Below are positions 21,901 through 30,745 of a DNA stretch of 64,000 nt, piece after piece (position 1 is the first letter of the stretch; each line of letters opens with the position of its first letter). Origin of the DNA: Pempheris klunzingeri (taxonomy: Eukaryota > Chordata > Actinopteri > Acropomatiformes > Pempheridae). The stretch covers positions 11,207,338 through 11,271,337 of the forward strand of contig NC_092028.1 in assembly GCF_042242105.1 (NCBI RefSeq). The letters are read 5' to 3'. A model generated the notes under the pieces. The model was not told where the DNA came from, did not search any database, and saw only the letters and a list, made by a program, of their open reading frames with translations. Made by a program: the position numbers and the translations under genes.

Positions 21901-24900
21901 GAGGTCAAATTTATCCAATACTGAAAACAAAAAAGGCCATTCAACTCTGTCAAAAGCTTTTTCAGCATCTAGGGAGATTATAAATGCTGGGGTTTTATTA
22001 GTATTGATATAGTGAATGATATTAAGAGCACGCCGTACATTATCTACACCATACCTTGACTTCACAAATCCTGCCTGGTCTGGGTTGATAACTTTAGGGA
22101 GAATTTTTTCGAGTCTACGAGCCAGTACCTTTGCAACTATTTTATAGTCTACATTAAGTAAGCTGATAGGCCTATAGGATGAACAGTCCAAGGGGCTTTT
22201 GTCTTTCTTTAAAATTAGGCTAATAGAGGCATATCTCCAAGATGGTGGAATATCACCTTTCCAGATGTTATTAATGGCGGGTATAAGAATTGGGTGAATC
22301 TCGGGCCAGAATTTCTTGAAAAATTCTAATGGAAACCCATCTGGGCCTGGGCATTTCCCATTTGGCATGGCTTGGATTGCAGCCCAGACTTCCTCTGGTG
22401 TAAATTCAGAATTTAAGTTGGAACGATCCTCCTCTGCAACAGCGGGTAATGAGATGTTATCAAGGTAGGAATTGATATTAGAATCAGCCTTTTGGGAGCT
22501 ATAAAGGGAAGAGTAGAAATCTCGAAATGTTTGATTAATGATAAGAGGGTCACAGGAAACGCCGCCACTAGGTGTCCTTATCATGTTAATTGAACGGTCA
22601 TTGTTTTGGTTCTTCAAATGATAGGCAAGTAATCGACTGGATTTGTTACCAAATTCGTAATACTTTTGTTTAGAGAAAAGCAGTAACTTCTGAATATGAC
22701 GTGTGTGGTCAATATTGAGTTTAGTTTTTGCGGCCACCAATGCTTTTAGATTTAAGACTGTAGGTGATTGTTTATGTAGTTGTTCTAAATTAGAGACTTC
22801 CTTCTCAAGGAGTTTCCTATTGTTCTCCAATATTTTCTTCTGATGGGATGTGTAGGAGATAAGTTGACCGCGTATGGTAGCTTTAGCAGCATCCCATATC
22901 ATAGAAGGAGAAACTGGAGAGTTTTTATTATCGAGCCAGAATTGTGACAAGGCATTACGGACAAAGGAGCCAAAGGAGTCGTTATTCAAAAATGACATAT
23001 TGAATCTCCATATAGGGGTTCTAGGGATGCTAAATGTTGGATCAATCTGTAAATGCACGGAGGCGTGATCGGATAATACAATAGAGTCTATGTGGCAGGT
23101 CTGGACTGACTGCAAGAGTTGTTTAGGAATGAAAAAATAGTCGAGTCTAGAATATGAATTGTGAGGGTGTGAATAAAATGTATAGTCTCTTGTTTTAGGA
23201 TTAATTTCCCTCCACACATCTATTAACCCGGTGTCTGCGCACAGGCTGTTGAGAAGTTTGGATGATCGTGGGTTCGGCATGTTAGCAGAGGAGGATCTAT
23301 CTAAGGAACCATTCATAATACAATTAAAATCTCCAGCCAAAAAACCAAGGCCTTTGCAAAAGTTATTAAACATTAGAATAATATGTGAAATGAAGTTAGG
23401 CGTATCGCAATTTGGGCCATAGACGTTGAGAATAGTAATGTGCTGTTTAAGTACAGAACCAGTAATCAAGATAAATCTACCCTCTATGTCCTTCTCCTCG
23501 TGTTCCAAAATAAATGGGAGGTTCTTATGTATAAGAATTGCTGTGCCTCTTTTATTTTGTGAGTAAGAAGAGAAATAAACTTGGCCTACCCAGTCCCTCT
23601 TAAGTTTCAGGTGCTCTGTATCAGACAGCCTAGTTTCTTGAAGTAATGCTATGTCAGATTTCTGTTTTTTCAAGTGTGTCAGAATCTTTTTCCTCTTTAT
23701 CATATGGCCAATCCCTTGGACATTCCAAGTAACAAGTTTAAGACCAGACATAGAAGTCAGGGATTGACGTGAAGACTAACAGATTAGGTTGATCAGGAGG
23801 AAAAAGAAAGAAGAAAAAGAGAGAGAGAAAAAAAAAGAGGATAAAGAAAACTGACAATGAAATAGGTGTGGTAAAAAAGTCAAAATTGCAGCGCTTACCC
23901 TCCCATACCCTGTCCCCAAACGACAGGAATAAAATACCCCAGATAAAGTCACAGACGGGATTAAACGTAAACATGAACTGTTGTTAACTTGAGTAAACCA
24001 CAGTAACACTATAACCGCTCAAGAAGCCAACCAAACCCCAGGCCAGGTCGTGGACACCCACAGGAGTCCCCCACCCCCCATAAACAAGAAAAAGGAAAAC
24101 AATATTGTATGACCTGAGCATCTTAAATAAAAGTATAGACCCTAAATTGGTCTTGGAAACAAATATACCCTGCTTATGACAGTTATATTAGTGGTATTAA
24201 ACAGAGAAAATAATCTTATTACCAGGGATAAAATGCTGATGCTTTCGAGTCCAGTATCTATCATTTCAATGTCTTTGTGAAAAAGAAGAGTGTAGTATGA
24301 TGAGTGGTGGGGGGTCCACACAGGTTAAGTCTATTCTCTCCATCAAAACCGGAAACAATTAAAGGTTACCTCAGTCAATAGATTCCAAAAAAGTGGCAGC
24401 CAACTCGGGGCTGTCAAAAAGACGAATTCGGCCATCGTGGAGACAACGCAGGCGAGCCGGGTAAGCAAATCCACGATACATGTTGCGGCGAGCCATCGCT
24501 TGAGGTAATCTATTTAAGAAAAAAGAAATTGCCAAGATTTTCTCTGAGAAATGTATTTAAACTGAGGTGAGGTGATCTCTCTCACTACAACTCCCAAGGA
24601 GCACTTTGGTAAAACATTCAGCCACCAAGCTATCATTTTCTGTCGTGCCTACTGCTAATGGCTGAGATTTGTAATAACATGTAACACGTTTAGAAGTTTA
24701 TCAGTCCACCTTGAGATTTGGGGTAAATTCAGCAGTGTTTTATGCTCATTTCTAACAGTGAAATGATGTGACTTCGCTTCAGCTCTGATTGGGAAAAATC
24801 CTCATGAGCTTCTTCTCCATATCATCTCCTGCAGGTATTGAGCTGACCTTGGTGGTGCAGAGAAGCCTGGAGCCCAAGGCCACGCTGAAGGAGTTCACTC

Positions 24901-25007
24901 AGGCACTGTCCCAGGGAGAGAAGTTCCAGCAGCGAGTGGCAGAAATCAGGGCAGAGGTGGAGGCTTTTGCTGGTCAATTCCCCATGCCTGGCCTGCCTGA
25001 GCTGTAG
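15979..25007 (+). CDS. shmt1: Cytosolic serine hydroxymethyltransferase SHMT1
   Basis: Eleven coding exons: 15979-16071, 16256-16401, 16520-16635, 16768-16928, 18049-18130, 18232-18444, 18606-18719, 18822-18944, 19368-19484, 19622-19732 and 24835-25007, giving 482 aa (human 483). The enzyme is PLP-dependent and converts serine and tetrahydrofolate to glycine and 5,10-methylene-THF in one-carbon metabolism. Visible signatures are the start [79 protein letters not shown] and the PLP motif [15 protein letters not shown], with Schiff-base lysine K256. No mitochondrial presequence is seen, so it is SHMT1 rather than the mitochondrial paralog SHMT2. All exons are intact. The last intron holds an antisense LINE inserted 8 nt past the splice donor. 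Confidence 0.97.
16929..18048 (+). other. SHMT1 intron 4, no feature recognised
   Basis: The longest SHMT1 intron apart from the LINE-bearing one. It is AT-rich. A 68-codon plus-strand frame at 17762-17968 resembles no family I know and has no supporting context. Nothing else is seen. Confidence 0.5.
19730..19743. repeat. LINE target-site duplication, left copy (contains SHMT1 donor)
   Basis: GAGGTAATCTATTT here matches 24502-24515. The last bases of SHMT1 exon 10 (GAG) and the splice donor GTAATC are inside the duplication. The final TTT may belong to the poly(T) tail, so the true duplication is 11-14 bp. Confidence 0.9.
19969..23751 (-). CDS. LINE ORF2: AP endonuclease plus reverse transcriptase
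   Basis: 1260 aa, close to the usual length of L1 ORF2p, without stop or frameshift. An N-terminal AP-type endonuclease carries TWNVQG (N9), LLQETRL (E39), NVYGP, AGDFNC (D141, N143), RLDYFF and LSDH (D228, H229). The reverse transcriptase follows, with [79 protein letters not shown] and the catalytic FADD (D697, D698). Near the C-terminus a CxxC...H...C cluster ([18 protein letters not shown], about residues 1112-1130) matches the cysteine-rich motif of L1 ORF2p. The protein would nick target DNA and copy LINE RNA. It lies antisense within SHMT1. Confidence 0.95.
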   Translation of the reverse strand: MSGLKLVTWNVQGIGHMIKRKKILTHLKKQKSDIALLQETRLSDTEHLKLKRDWVGQVYFSSYSQNKRGTAILIHKNLPFILEHEEKDIEGRFILITGSVLKQHITILNVYGPNCDTPNFISHIILMFNNFCKGLGFLAGDFNCIMNGSLDRSSSANMPNPRSSKLLNSLCADTGLIDVWREINPKTRDYTFYSHPHNSYSRLDYFFIPKQLLQSVQTCHIDSIVLSDHASVHLQIDPTFSIPRTPIWRFNMSFLNNDSFGSFVRNALSQFWLDNKNSPVSPSMIWDAAKATIRGQLISYTSHQKKILENNRKLLEKEVSNLEQLHKQSPTVLNLKALVAAKTKLNIDHTRHIQKLLLFSKQKYYEFGNKSSRLLAYHLKNQNNDRSINMIRTPSGGVSCDPLIINQTFRDFYSSLYSSQKADSNINSYLDNISLPAVAEEDRSNLNSEFTPEEVWAAIQAMPNGKCPGPDGFPLEFFKKFWPEIHPILIPAINNIWKGDIPPSWRYASISLILKKDKSPLDCSSYRPISLLNVDYKIVAKVLARRLEKILPKVINPDQAGFVKSRYGVDNVRRALNIIHYINTNKTPAFIISLDAEKAFDRVEWPFLFSVLDKFDLGSNFINVIKTLYSDPMASVNTNGLISEGFSVRRGCRQGCPLSPLLFTLFIEPLAEAIRSNSDIIGITRNEKKHVISLFADDVLLYLLKPEKSIPAALNSIASFGALSGYKINLGKSAALSFNIPRDRPVQSPFQVSEKGLKYLGIFLTPTLTDLFSTNYSPLIQQIKNDLKKWSSLPTSFLGRVNVIKMNILPRLNYLFQNLPCYLTPIFFKSLNTNISQYIWNNKHQRVKFTKLTKPRELGGLSLPNLQLYYWSAQLKMMTNWFMNRQDSLWIDLESLACHPLKLDSLPFMYNIDRVEFHFVVYNTLLAWKDVRKYLNIPSVISVRSPLALNPDFPPQVRSIGLLEWMSKGILDFTSLFTSDSLKPFEQIRTEFNIPSKDFYKYLQIRHFLESLLRGSKFRLNLSELENTLLSAESLKGKLSEYYAILVHFQTSAYDSLKPLWERDLGVTFSSSDWTKICDGVFPKCTSISIHEQNFKFFHRTYFTPVRLQRMFPNSSNLCYKCKVHKGSFIHLFWSCDHIKMFWKGVHSVIQEVTGKRFTMSSSLYLLNHVPDNLFDTDTRSLLTILLFLAKKCILLRWSAPQVPTVNMWMSQISALLPLEKLTHDLNHKSEKFWRLWTPLHTFLQKTLTVAPYHNNSISH
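24371..24501 (-). pseudogene. LINE ORF1 C-terminal fragment
   Basis: The minus strand from the 5' edge of the LINE encodes about 42 residues, including [16 protein letters not shown] and [15 protein letters not shown] before a TGA at 24373-24371. The YPARLR...G...F.SPE..ATFL pattern resembles the C-terminal domain of L1 ORF1p, the RNA-binding chaperone. It is cut off by the target-site duplication at 24502, so ORF1 is lost upstream. Assignment to ORF1 rests on position and this short resemblance. Confidence 0.75.
24502..24515. repeat. LINE target-site duplication, right copy
   Basis: GAGGTAATCTATTT repeats 19730-19743 exactly. It recreates an AG|GTAATC donor-like sequence 331 nt upstream of the last SHMT1 exon. 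Confidence 0.9.
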
Positions 25008-25455
25008 AGAGCAGCAGCACAGACACTGATGGCTTCTGGACTGATGATTATAACAAACATTATTATTATTATTATTATGCCAAATTTTGATGGTGTGGGT
25101 ATCTGTTTTGGATGTAAATCCGTCACTGACCAAATCAAGATATTTCCTCATGATGATGTTTGTTCTCAGCTTGGAACACATTTGTCTCAATGGAAAGATG
25201 AATTTGCAGATTTCATTGTCCTCCAGTTATTCGGCGTTGCTTCAGTGCCTTTGCAGTTTTGAATGGAGTTTTGTTTTTCATTGAACTTCTGGTCTCGGGG
25301 TGTTACTGTCATATTTATGCTTTAACCTGTCAGAAATCACCATTTCTTCATTCACCATTTCTTTTGTATTGAATATACAATTCCAAAGTTACTGTACTGC
25401 AAAATGAAGCACAAAGTGTGACTGTTCTATTCTGTCATACTGTATAATAAATAAA
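25008..25455 (+). terminator. shmt1: SHMT1 3'UTR with tandem poly(A) signals
   Basis: The 3'UTR runs from the stop to overlapping AATAAA hexamers at 25446-25451 and 25450-25455. A short (ATT)n is present near 25060. The transcript probably ends near 25470. Confidence 0.75.
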
Positions 25456-25835
25456 ATTTGATAAGCAACAAAAACACAACTGTTAAGTTTTCATACAAGT
25501 GATGGTATCTCCTGGACCTATTATCAGTTCAAGTCAGATGCTACAGTAAGTAAAACATAATCTGTGCATGCTGTGTTATAACAATATTCCCGATATAACG
25601 GAATGAGTAAGTGCTTGTCTTGAGAGAGCAAATAAATAAAAAAATCACATTGCATAATGACTTTTAGTTTTAATTATATCTACATGTATTTCACTTACTG
25701 GGGTATTTGTGTATTTGTATCTATTCATATTATTATTTATCTCATAATGCATTTAATCATTCAAAATTGAGGACTTTGGAGCGCCATAGTTTTCATCCAC
25801 TGGCAAGGACTTCTCTAGAAAAGGAGTATTGGTTG

Positions 25836-26010
25836 TAGCGATGGGAATTTCGGCTCTTTTTAGAGAGCCGTCTCTTTTGGCTCCTAAGTGGCTCCTCAGA
25901 TTTTTTTGTTGCTTCAATAAATTTGTTAGCAAATTATGTGTAAAAAGAAATATTAATGTAAAAAACACATTATATAGAATATTTATTGTTTATATTGCCT
26001 TATTAATTTG
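25836..26010 (+). mobile_element. Possible hAT-like element remnant
   Basis: The sequence TAGCGATGGGAATTTCGGCT followed by an imperfect TTTTAGAGAGCCGTCTCTTTT palindrome resembles the end of common teleost hAT elements, by memory only. No matching opposite terminus or 8-bp duplication was found nearby, so it would be a fragment. The flanking sequence to 26278 is AT-rich without a gene. Confidence 0.3.
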
Positions 26011-26278
26011 AAATTATTTCATTTTACTGGGGTCATAGAGCTCTGGGCTGCAGGTCTTGGTGGCTATGGCGTTGTCCTGGATGATACTGTAGACATTGTA
26101 AGAGCAGTAGACACACTGGCACCTTCATTAACAGCAGGTTCCCTTGCTTGAACTTTCTCCTCTAACTGAATTGATGGGTGAACAGTACACACGTCTGTGC
26201 AGGTTGTGTGTGGAGCCTGCCTGATATGAAATTTTAATTTTGCAAAGTCTGCACTCTGCCCTCGAACTATCAATTATA

Positions 26279-26596
26279 TTAACCCTTTCATGCTTAGAGG
26301 TCACTACAGTGTGCAGCTATTCAAAAGCTGTTTTCTTGTATATGCATGAGTTTTGATGCCATAGATGCACATAAGCCCCTACAGTGGATGCTACTGCATC
26401 ATCTCATACACTGCTACCCAGTGGGAAGCCATTGCAAGTAAAAAAGGAGTGAAACCAAGATGGTCGACAGACAGACAGAAACACCAAGTTCAAACCTTCT
26501 ATAAAAAGAGACCCTTGCAGGTGAGAAAATAGATGAATAAAAACACTTAGTAAAAAAAATCCTGACTGAATCATAATTCATGCATGAAAGGGTTAA
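26279..26596. mobile_element. piggyBac-type MITE with TTAA ends
   Basis: The element is bounded by TTAACCCTTTCATGC on the left and its exact inverse GCATGAAAGGGTTAA on the right, 318 bp overall. TTAA flanks both sides, the diagnostic piggyBac target, and the terminal repeats start CCCTTT. No transposase frame is present, so it is non-autonomous. It lies between SHMT1 and CPSF4. Confidence 0.85.
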
Positions 26597-27120
26597 AATG
26601 TGTCGTTACGTTTTATTTCGGAGAATTTCTTGTACTGGGTGATATCCACAAAATCATCAAGTTCTAAATGCAAAACAGTAATTCCTTAAAATATGATTAA
26701 GGAATCTCAGAGATAACAAAATAGTTCCCAACTGTTGTAACATAAAAATACAAATTATTCCTTCATCAGTTTATTGTTGGCAGCCAGCAGAGGTTACAAT
26801 GTAAAACAAACACTCAATCCAATATGAAAAATGTGTCGAACATCAATGTATTTATATATAAATGTATTAAAAAGATGAGGAAAAAATCTAAATATCATAA
26901 AAAATAACAGACCTTGTTTTTATTATTTAAGTGGGGTACACGTGTTTTTAATAATTTATCTCTAAAAAAGTATGTTTTACAGTGTTAATTTCTACTATAA
27001 ATATTATTAAGATATTAATTGAATAAATGAGTTAAATCAGTAGAAATGTAACGTGTGTACTATAATATCATCGCGCCTTTACCAAAACCGCTCGACGATC
27101 GTTTAGTCTTGCCTTATTCT
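26597..27120. other. AT-rich sequence upstream of CPSF4
   Basis: No gene or clear repeat is recognised. Composition is strongly AT-rich up to about 27060, then turns GC-richer at the CPSF4 promoter. Confidence 0.5.
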
Positions 27121-27123
27121 GTC

Positions 27124-27143
27124 AGGTCAGAGGTCAGAGGTCA
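27124..27143 (+). promoter_or_regulatory. Triple AGGTCA DR1 element upstream of CPSF4
   Basis: Three perfect AGGTCA half-sites at 27124, 27131 and 27138 are each separated by one base (G). Two such half-sites spaced by one form a DR1, the known binding site of RXR heterodimers, PPAR, HNF4 and COUP-TF. The element lies about 306 bp upstream of the CPSF4 ATG. Function is inferred from motif only. Confidence 0.6.
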
Positions 27144-27449
27144 GTCTGCGCGCCTCCATCCGTCCACCGGTGAGAACAAGAAGCAGTTCGTGACCAACTA
27201 AAAGTTTCAGAGCGACCGATGTTGAGCTCGTTTCTTTAAAACATAAAGCTACAAAGAACAGCAGACAGCGCGGTTTCTCATCAGGAAGTCCGCTGATCGT
27301 TATTTAGCTTATCGGTTAGCCTCGCTAGCTTCGTTGGCCGCTTTAGCTGGCTGATGAAGGCACACTAGCTGTAGCTAACTAGCACAACTTCAAGCTAGCC
27401 AACTGAAACTGAGATTTCTCTGACCGGAGAGCGACGAACTAACGCAGAC

Positions 27450-30019
27450 ATGCAGGACTTACTAGCTAACGTGGATCACATCAAGTTTGACCTGGAGCTC
27501 GCTGTGCAGCAGCAGCTGGGAGCACAGCCTCTACCCTTCCCCGGCATGGACAGTAAGTGCTCGGATGCTAGCTAGTAGTTAGCCGCTGTCGGTAAACGTT
27601 AGAGTTAACAATAAAACTGACGGTAGCTAACGGCGAGTTGTCACTTTTCATGCTAGCTGTTTGTACCCAAAGTGCCACTACTCGTACTGAGGTTGTATTA
27701 ATGTTTCCTTTGCAGAATCTGGCTCTGCTGTGTGTGAGTTCTTCATGAGAGCAGCCTGTGTGAAAGGTAACATGACAACATGACATTTCAGCAGCCCTCC
27801 CGTTGTGCTGCCTGTTTGCTGTATTTACAGTAGTCACACACATAAGTTAGCTAAATACAGTCAGCTGATTGTTGTGAAATCAGTAGTGTGAGAAATTGCT
27901 TTTGAAAGAGAACTTTAGCATTTCACTTCCACAAAGGAGTCAAGACTCAAGAGTGAAGCAGCAGGTATCCTGACATTTAGGCCTGTAGTATTAGCCAAGC
28001 TTCAAAAACACTGGACTCTACATTTCCCATAATGCAGCCCAGATCACCGTTTAATTAGACTTCCCATACCTGGTAACATACCTGGTAACATACCTGGTAA
28101 CATACCTGGTAACATACCTGGTAACATGCCTGGTAACATACCTGGTAACATGCCTGGTAACATACCTGGTAACATGCCTGGTAACATACCTGGTAGCATA
28201 CCTGGTAACACACGTCAGCAGTCATCAGCCTTTTTCAAGTCAGGATAACTTCTCTTGTTTCAAATATAAGCTGATCAGAAATACTATAAATAGAAGTCTA
28301 CAGTAGGACTGGTTGATGAAGACAAGTCATTAAAGCTATACAAGAAAGAAAGCAAACAGGCCAATACTCATATTTTTTTCATGGATTGGGACACTTTCAC
28401 AATGAACAGTAAACCTGAGCATGACTGGTTTTCCTGCCTTCTTTCCTTATCAGCAAAAGAAGGGGAATTTTTCCCTTGATGGTTTGTTACAGGGGTCCTG
28501 GCTCTGACAATGATAATAATATTAATTAGAATTATGATAATAACAACAAGAAGAAGAACTTCATTTGTTTGACACATTTCGTCCAAAGATGCAGCCCAAC
28601 GTGTGTCACTAAAAAACAATGTTTGGCTGAAAACAAACATTAAAATAACATTAAGTAAAGCCATTGATAACAATATGATAAAATATATAACCAAGACCAG
28701 GAAAACCCACAGAGAAAATCATATTAATAGTAAAGATACAAAAAAAAAAATAAATCCCCAAATAAAAGCCTTTTTATTCATTCTTGTTCTAAGATCCATG
28801 GGGAGCAGAAGTTTTTGTCAACCCTATTTCCTGTAGTTCCTTCACAATAAAATCCTGTATGTGGAAAGCTTTTACTACTAAGAGCAGCAGGAAGTAGCCA
28901 CTTTTAAATGAGCAGTAACTGAAAATCATCAACTAGATCTCTGTAGAGCTCTTGAAGAGATGAAAATTAACAAATTAACTTTCAAAAGAAATGCATCGTG
29001 ATGAACTAACCCTCACTGTTTGTGAAAAAAGATTAGCAATCGACAAGACACGGACTGCCCAGGGGGCACGCATCAGGAAGGTCTGTTGTAACGTGTGTTT
29101 TGTTTCCAGGTGGGATGTGTCCGTTCCGCCACATCAGCGGAGAGAAGACGGTGGTGTGTAAGCACTGGCTCAGAGGACTGTGCAAGAAGGGAGACCAGTG
29201 CGAGTTTCTCCATGAATACGACATGACCAAGATGCCTGAATGCTACTTCTACTCCAAGTTTGGTTCGTCAACTCCGTGCTCCATAAAATCATGCAGATGA
29301 GCCCGATGACTGCATTCGCCTTGTGACTGTTGATCTGCACGCAGAGCGAATTATCCTGTTAATGTTTCGTGCCTGTTTGTCTCCCCATTTGTGTGTTGAC
29401 CCTCGCAGGTGAGTGTAGCAACAAGGAATGTCCATTCCTGCACATTGATCCAGAGTCCAAGATCAAAGACTGTCCCTGGTATGACCGAGGCTTCTGCAAA
29501 CACGGTACGTCCTGCTCAGCAGTGGACACTGACAGTCTAACTATAATAAACACACTGTTTGTACACACAGTCTTCCCCTGCTTTATCCGTCTCTCACCTT
29601 CTGTTTCAGGTCCTGACTGCAGACACAGACACACAAGGAGGGTGATCTGTGTGAACTACCTGGTGGGCTTCTGTCCAGAAGGAAAATCCTGTAAATTTAT
29701 GCAGTATGTTGTCCTTTTTTATTATTATTTTATTATTATATATTTTGTGTGTGGGGTATCACACCACTTATGACTTGTTTTAGCTTGCCTTAGAATTAGG
29801 TTTTGCAATTTCTCTTTCTCTCTCTCTCATTTATGGGATGAACTATGTAATATATAATACAAATATTTGGAGATTTAACCTTACAGCTATGCAGATTTAA
29901 CAGTGAGATATTTGTCCACAGCCCTCGTTTTGAGTTGCCTATGGGAGCTTCTGAACAGCCTCCTCTACCACAGCAAACCCAGAACCAGACAAAGGTAAGC
30001 GGTTACAAGCACAAACACC

Positions 30020-30056
<37 letters not shown>

Positions 30057-30745
30057 ATGCGTAAGTGATACACCTGCTACTTTGTGGCTGAACAGCAGAA
30101 GAAAAAAACGATTTCTCTTTACTCGTCTCCTGCCGCAGCCTGTGCCTACCATCGGTCGCTCGTCGCTCTCTCTAATCCAGCTGACCAACTCCAGTCCAGG
30201 CCAGCGGCCGCAGAACCACACACAGATGTCTTCAATTCAGCAAAACAACATGAGCGGCAACAGAGGGCCCCGGCCACTGGACCAGGTCACCTGCTACAAG
30301 GTGAGTGATCTAAAAATCAGGGTTTTCTTCTGTGATTTGGTAAAATTGAGTATGGTGAGCCTTACAACGATACTATAAATTTATTAAGTTATATGATTAA
30401 CACCTTAACCACAACACACATTTTAAGGATCTGACATCACTACGTGGTTTTAATGTAAAACTATGTATCACAATCAAAACCCTCTTAGTTAGTCCTGATG
30501 TGGGATAGAGCTGAAACAATTAAGCTTTCTGCACCAAGATGAACACACTTAAATCTAATAATGCTTATTTCTACTGAATATTCACACTCCATCTTTCCTG
30601 TACTCTTCCCAGCTTTCTATTGCTTTTTGTAGCCATTAAACAAATGTCTTTGTTCCTCTCTTTCCTGTGTCTGTAGTGTGGTGAGAAGGGTCATTATGCC
30701 AACAAATGCACTAAAGGTCACCTCGCCTTCCTGAGCGGACAGTAA
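27450..30745 (+). CDS. cpsf4: CPSF4 (CPSF30), cleavage/polyadenylation factor subunit 4
   Basis: Eight exons: 27450-27552, 27716-27766, 29110-29262, 29409-29504, 29610-29703, 29922-29994, 30139-30300 and 30677-30745, giving 266 aa (human 269). CPSF4 is the nuclear zinc-finger subunit of the mRNA 3'-processing complex and contacts the AAUAAA signal with WDR33. Five CCCH fingers are visible in order, starting CEFFMRAACVKGGMCPFRH and continuing through CKHWLRGLCKKGDQCEFLH, CYFYSKFGECSNKECPFLH, CPWYDRGFCKHGPDCRHRH and CVNYLVGFCPEGKSCKFMH. A C-terminal CCHC knuckle, CYKCGEKGHYANKC, follows a Gln/Ser-rich linker. The end, KGHLAFLSGQ, is conserved. Intron 2 holds a 12-bp minisatellite. A CA repeat lies about 30 nt after the exon 6 donor. 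No damage is seen. Confidence 0.97.
28069..28212 (+). repeat. 12-bp minisatellite in CPSF4 intron 2
   Basis: Twelve head-to-tail copies of CCTGGTAACATA, with A/G variation at one position and one GGTAGC variant. The core GGTAACATG or GGTAACATA matches the CPSF4 exon 2 donor (AAAG|GTAACATG at 27763). Confidence 0.97.
30024..30054. repeat. (AC)n after CPSF4 exon 6 donor
   Basis: An AC dinucleotide run about 30 nt downstream of the exon 6 5' splice site (29994/29995), followed by CGTATGCG. Confidence 0.95.

Larger units (their letters stand above)
19741..24501 (-). mobile_element. L1-type LINE, 5'-truncated in ORF1, intact ORF2
   Basis: A 4.76-kb non-LTR retrotransposon in antisense orientation in the last SHMT1 intron. 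On its own strand it begins inside ORF1 (24501), has an inter-ORF spacer of about 620 nt (24370-23752), a full-length ORF2 (23751-19969), a short 3'UTR with AATAAA near 19768, and a poly(A) tail (T17 on the plus strand from 19741). A perfect target-site duplication of up to 14 bp flanks it. All hallmarks of target-primed reverse transcription are present. The long intact ORF2 and perfect duplication suggest a young insertion, but truncation of ORF1 should prevent autonomous movement. Layout and ORF2 domains place it in the L1/Tx1 group. Confidence 0.93.

Noticed and set aside
23738-24009. Minus-strand frames of 77-78 codons between the LINE ORFs
   Set aside because: Hydrophobic, T-rich translation of the inter-ORF spacer; no match to ORF1 or any domain.
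28069-28212. Regular short repeats resembling an array such as CRISPR
   Set aside because: Contiguous 12-bp units without spacers in a vertebrate intron; it is a minisatellite.
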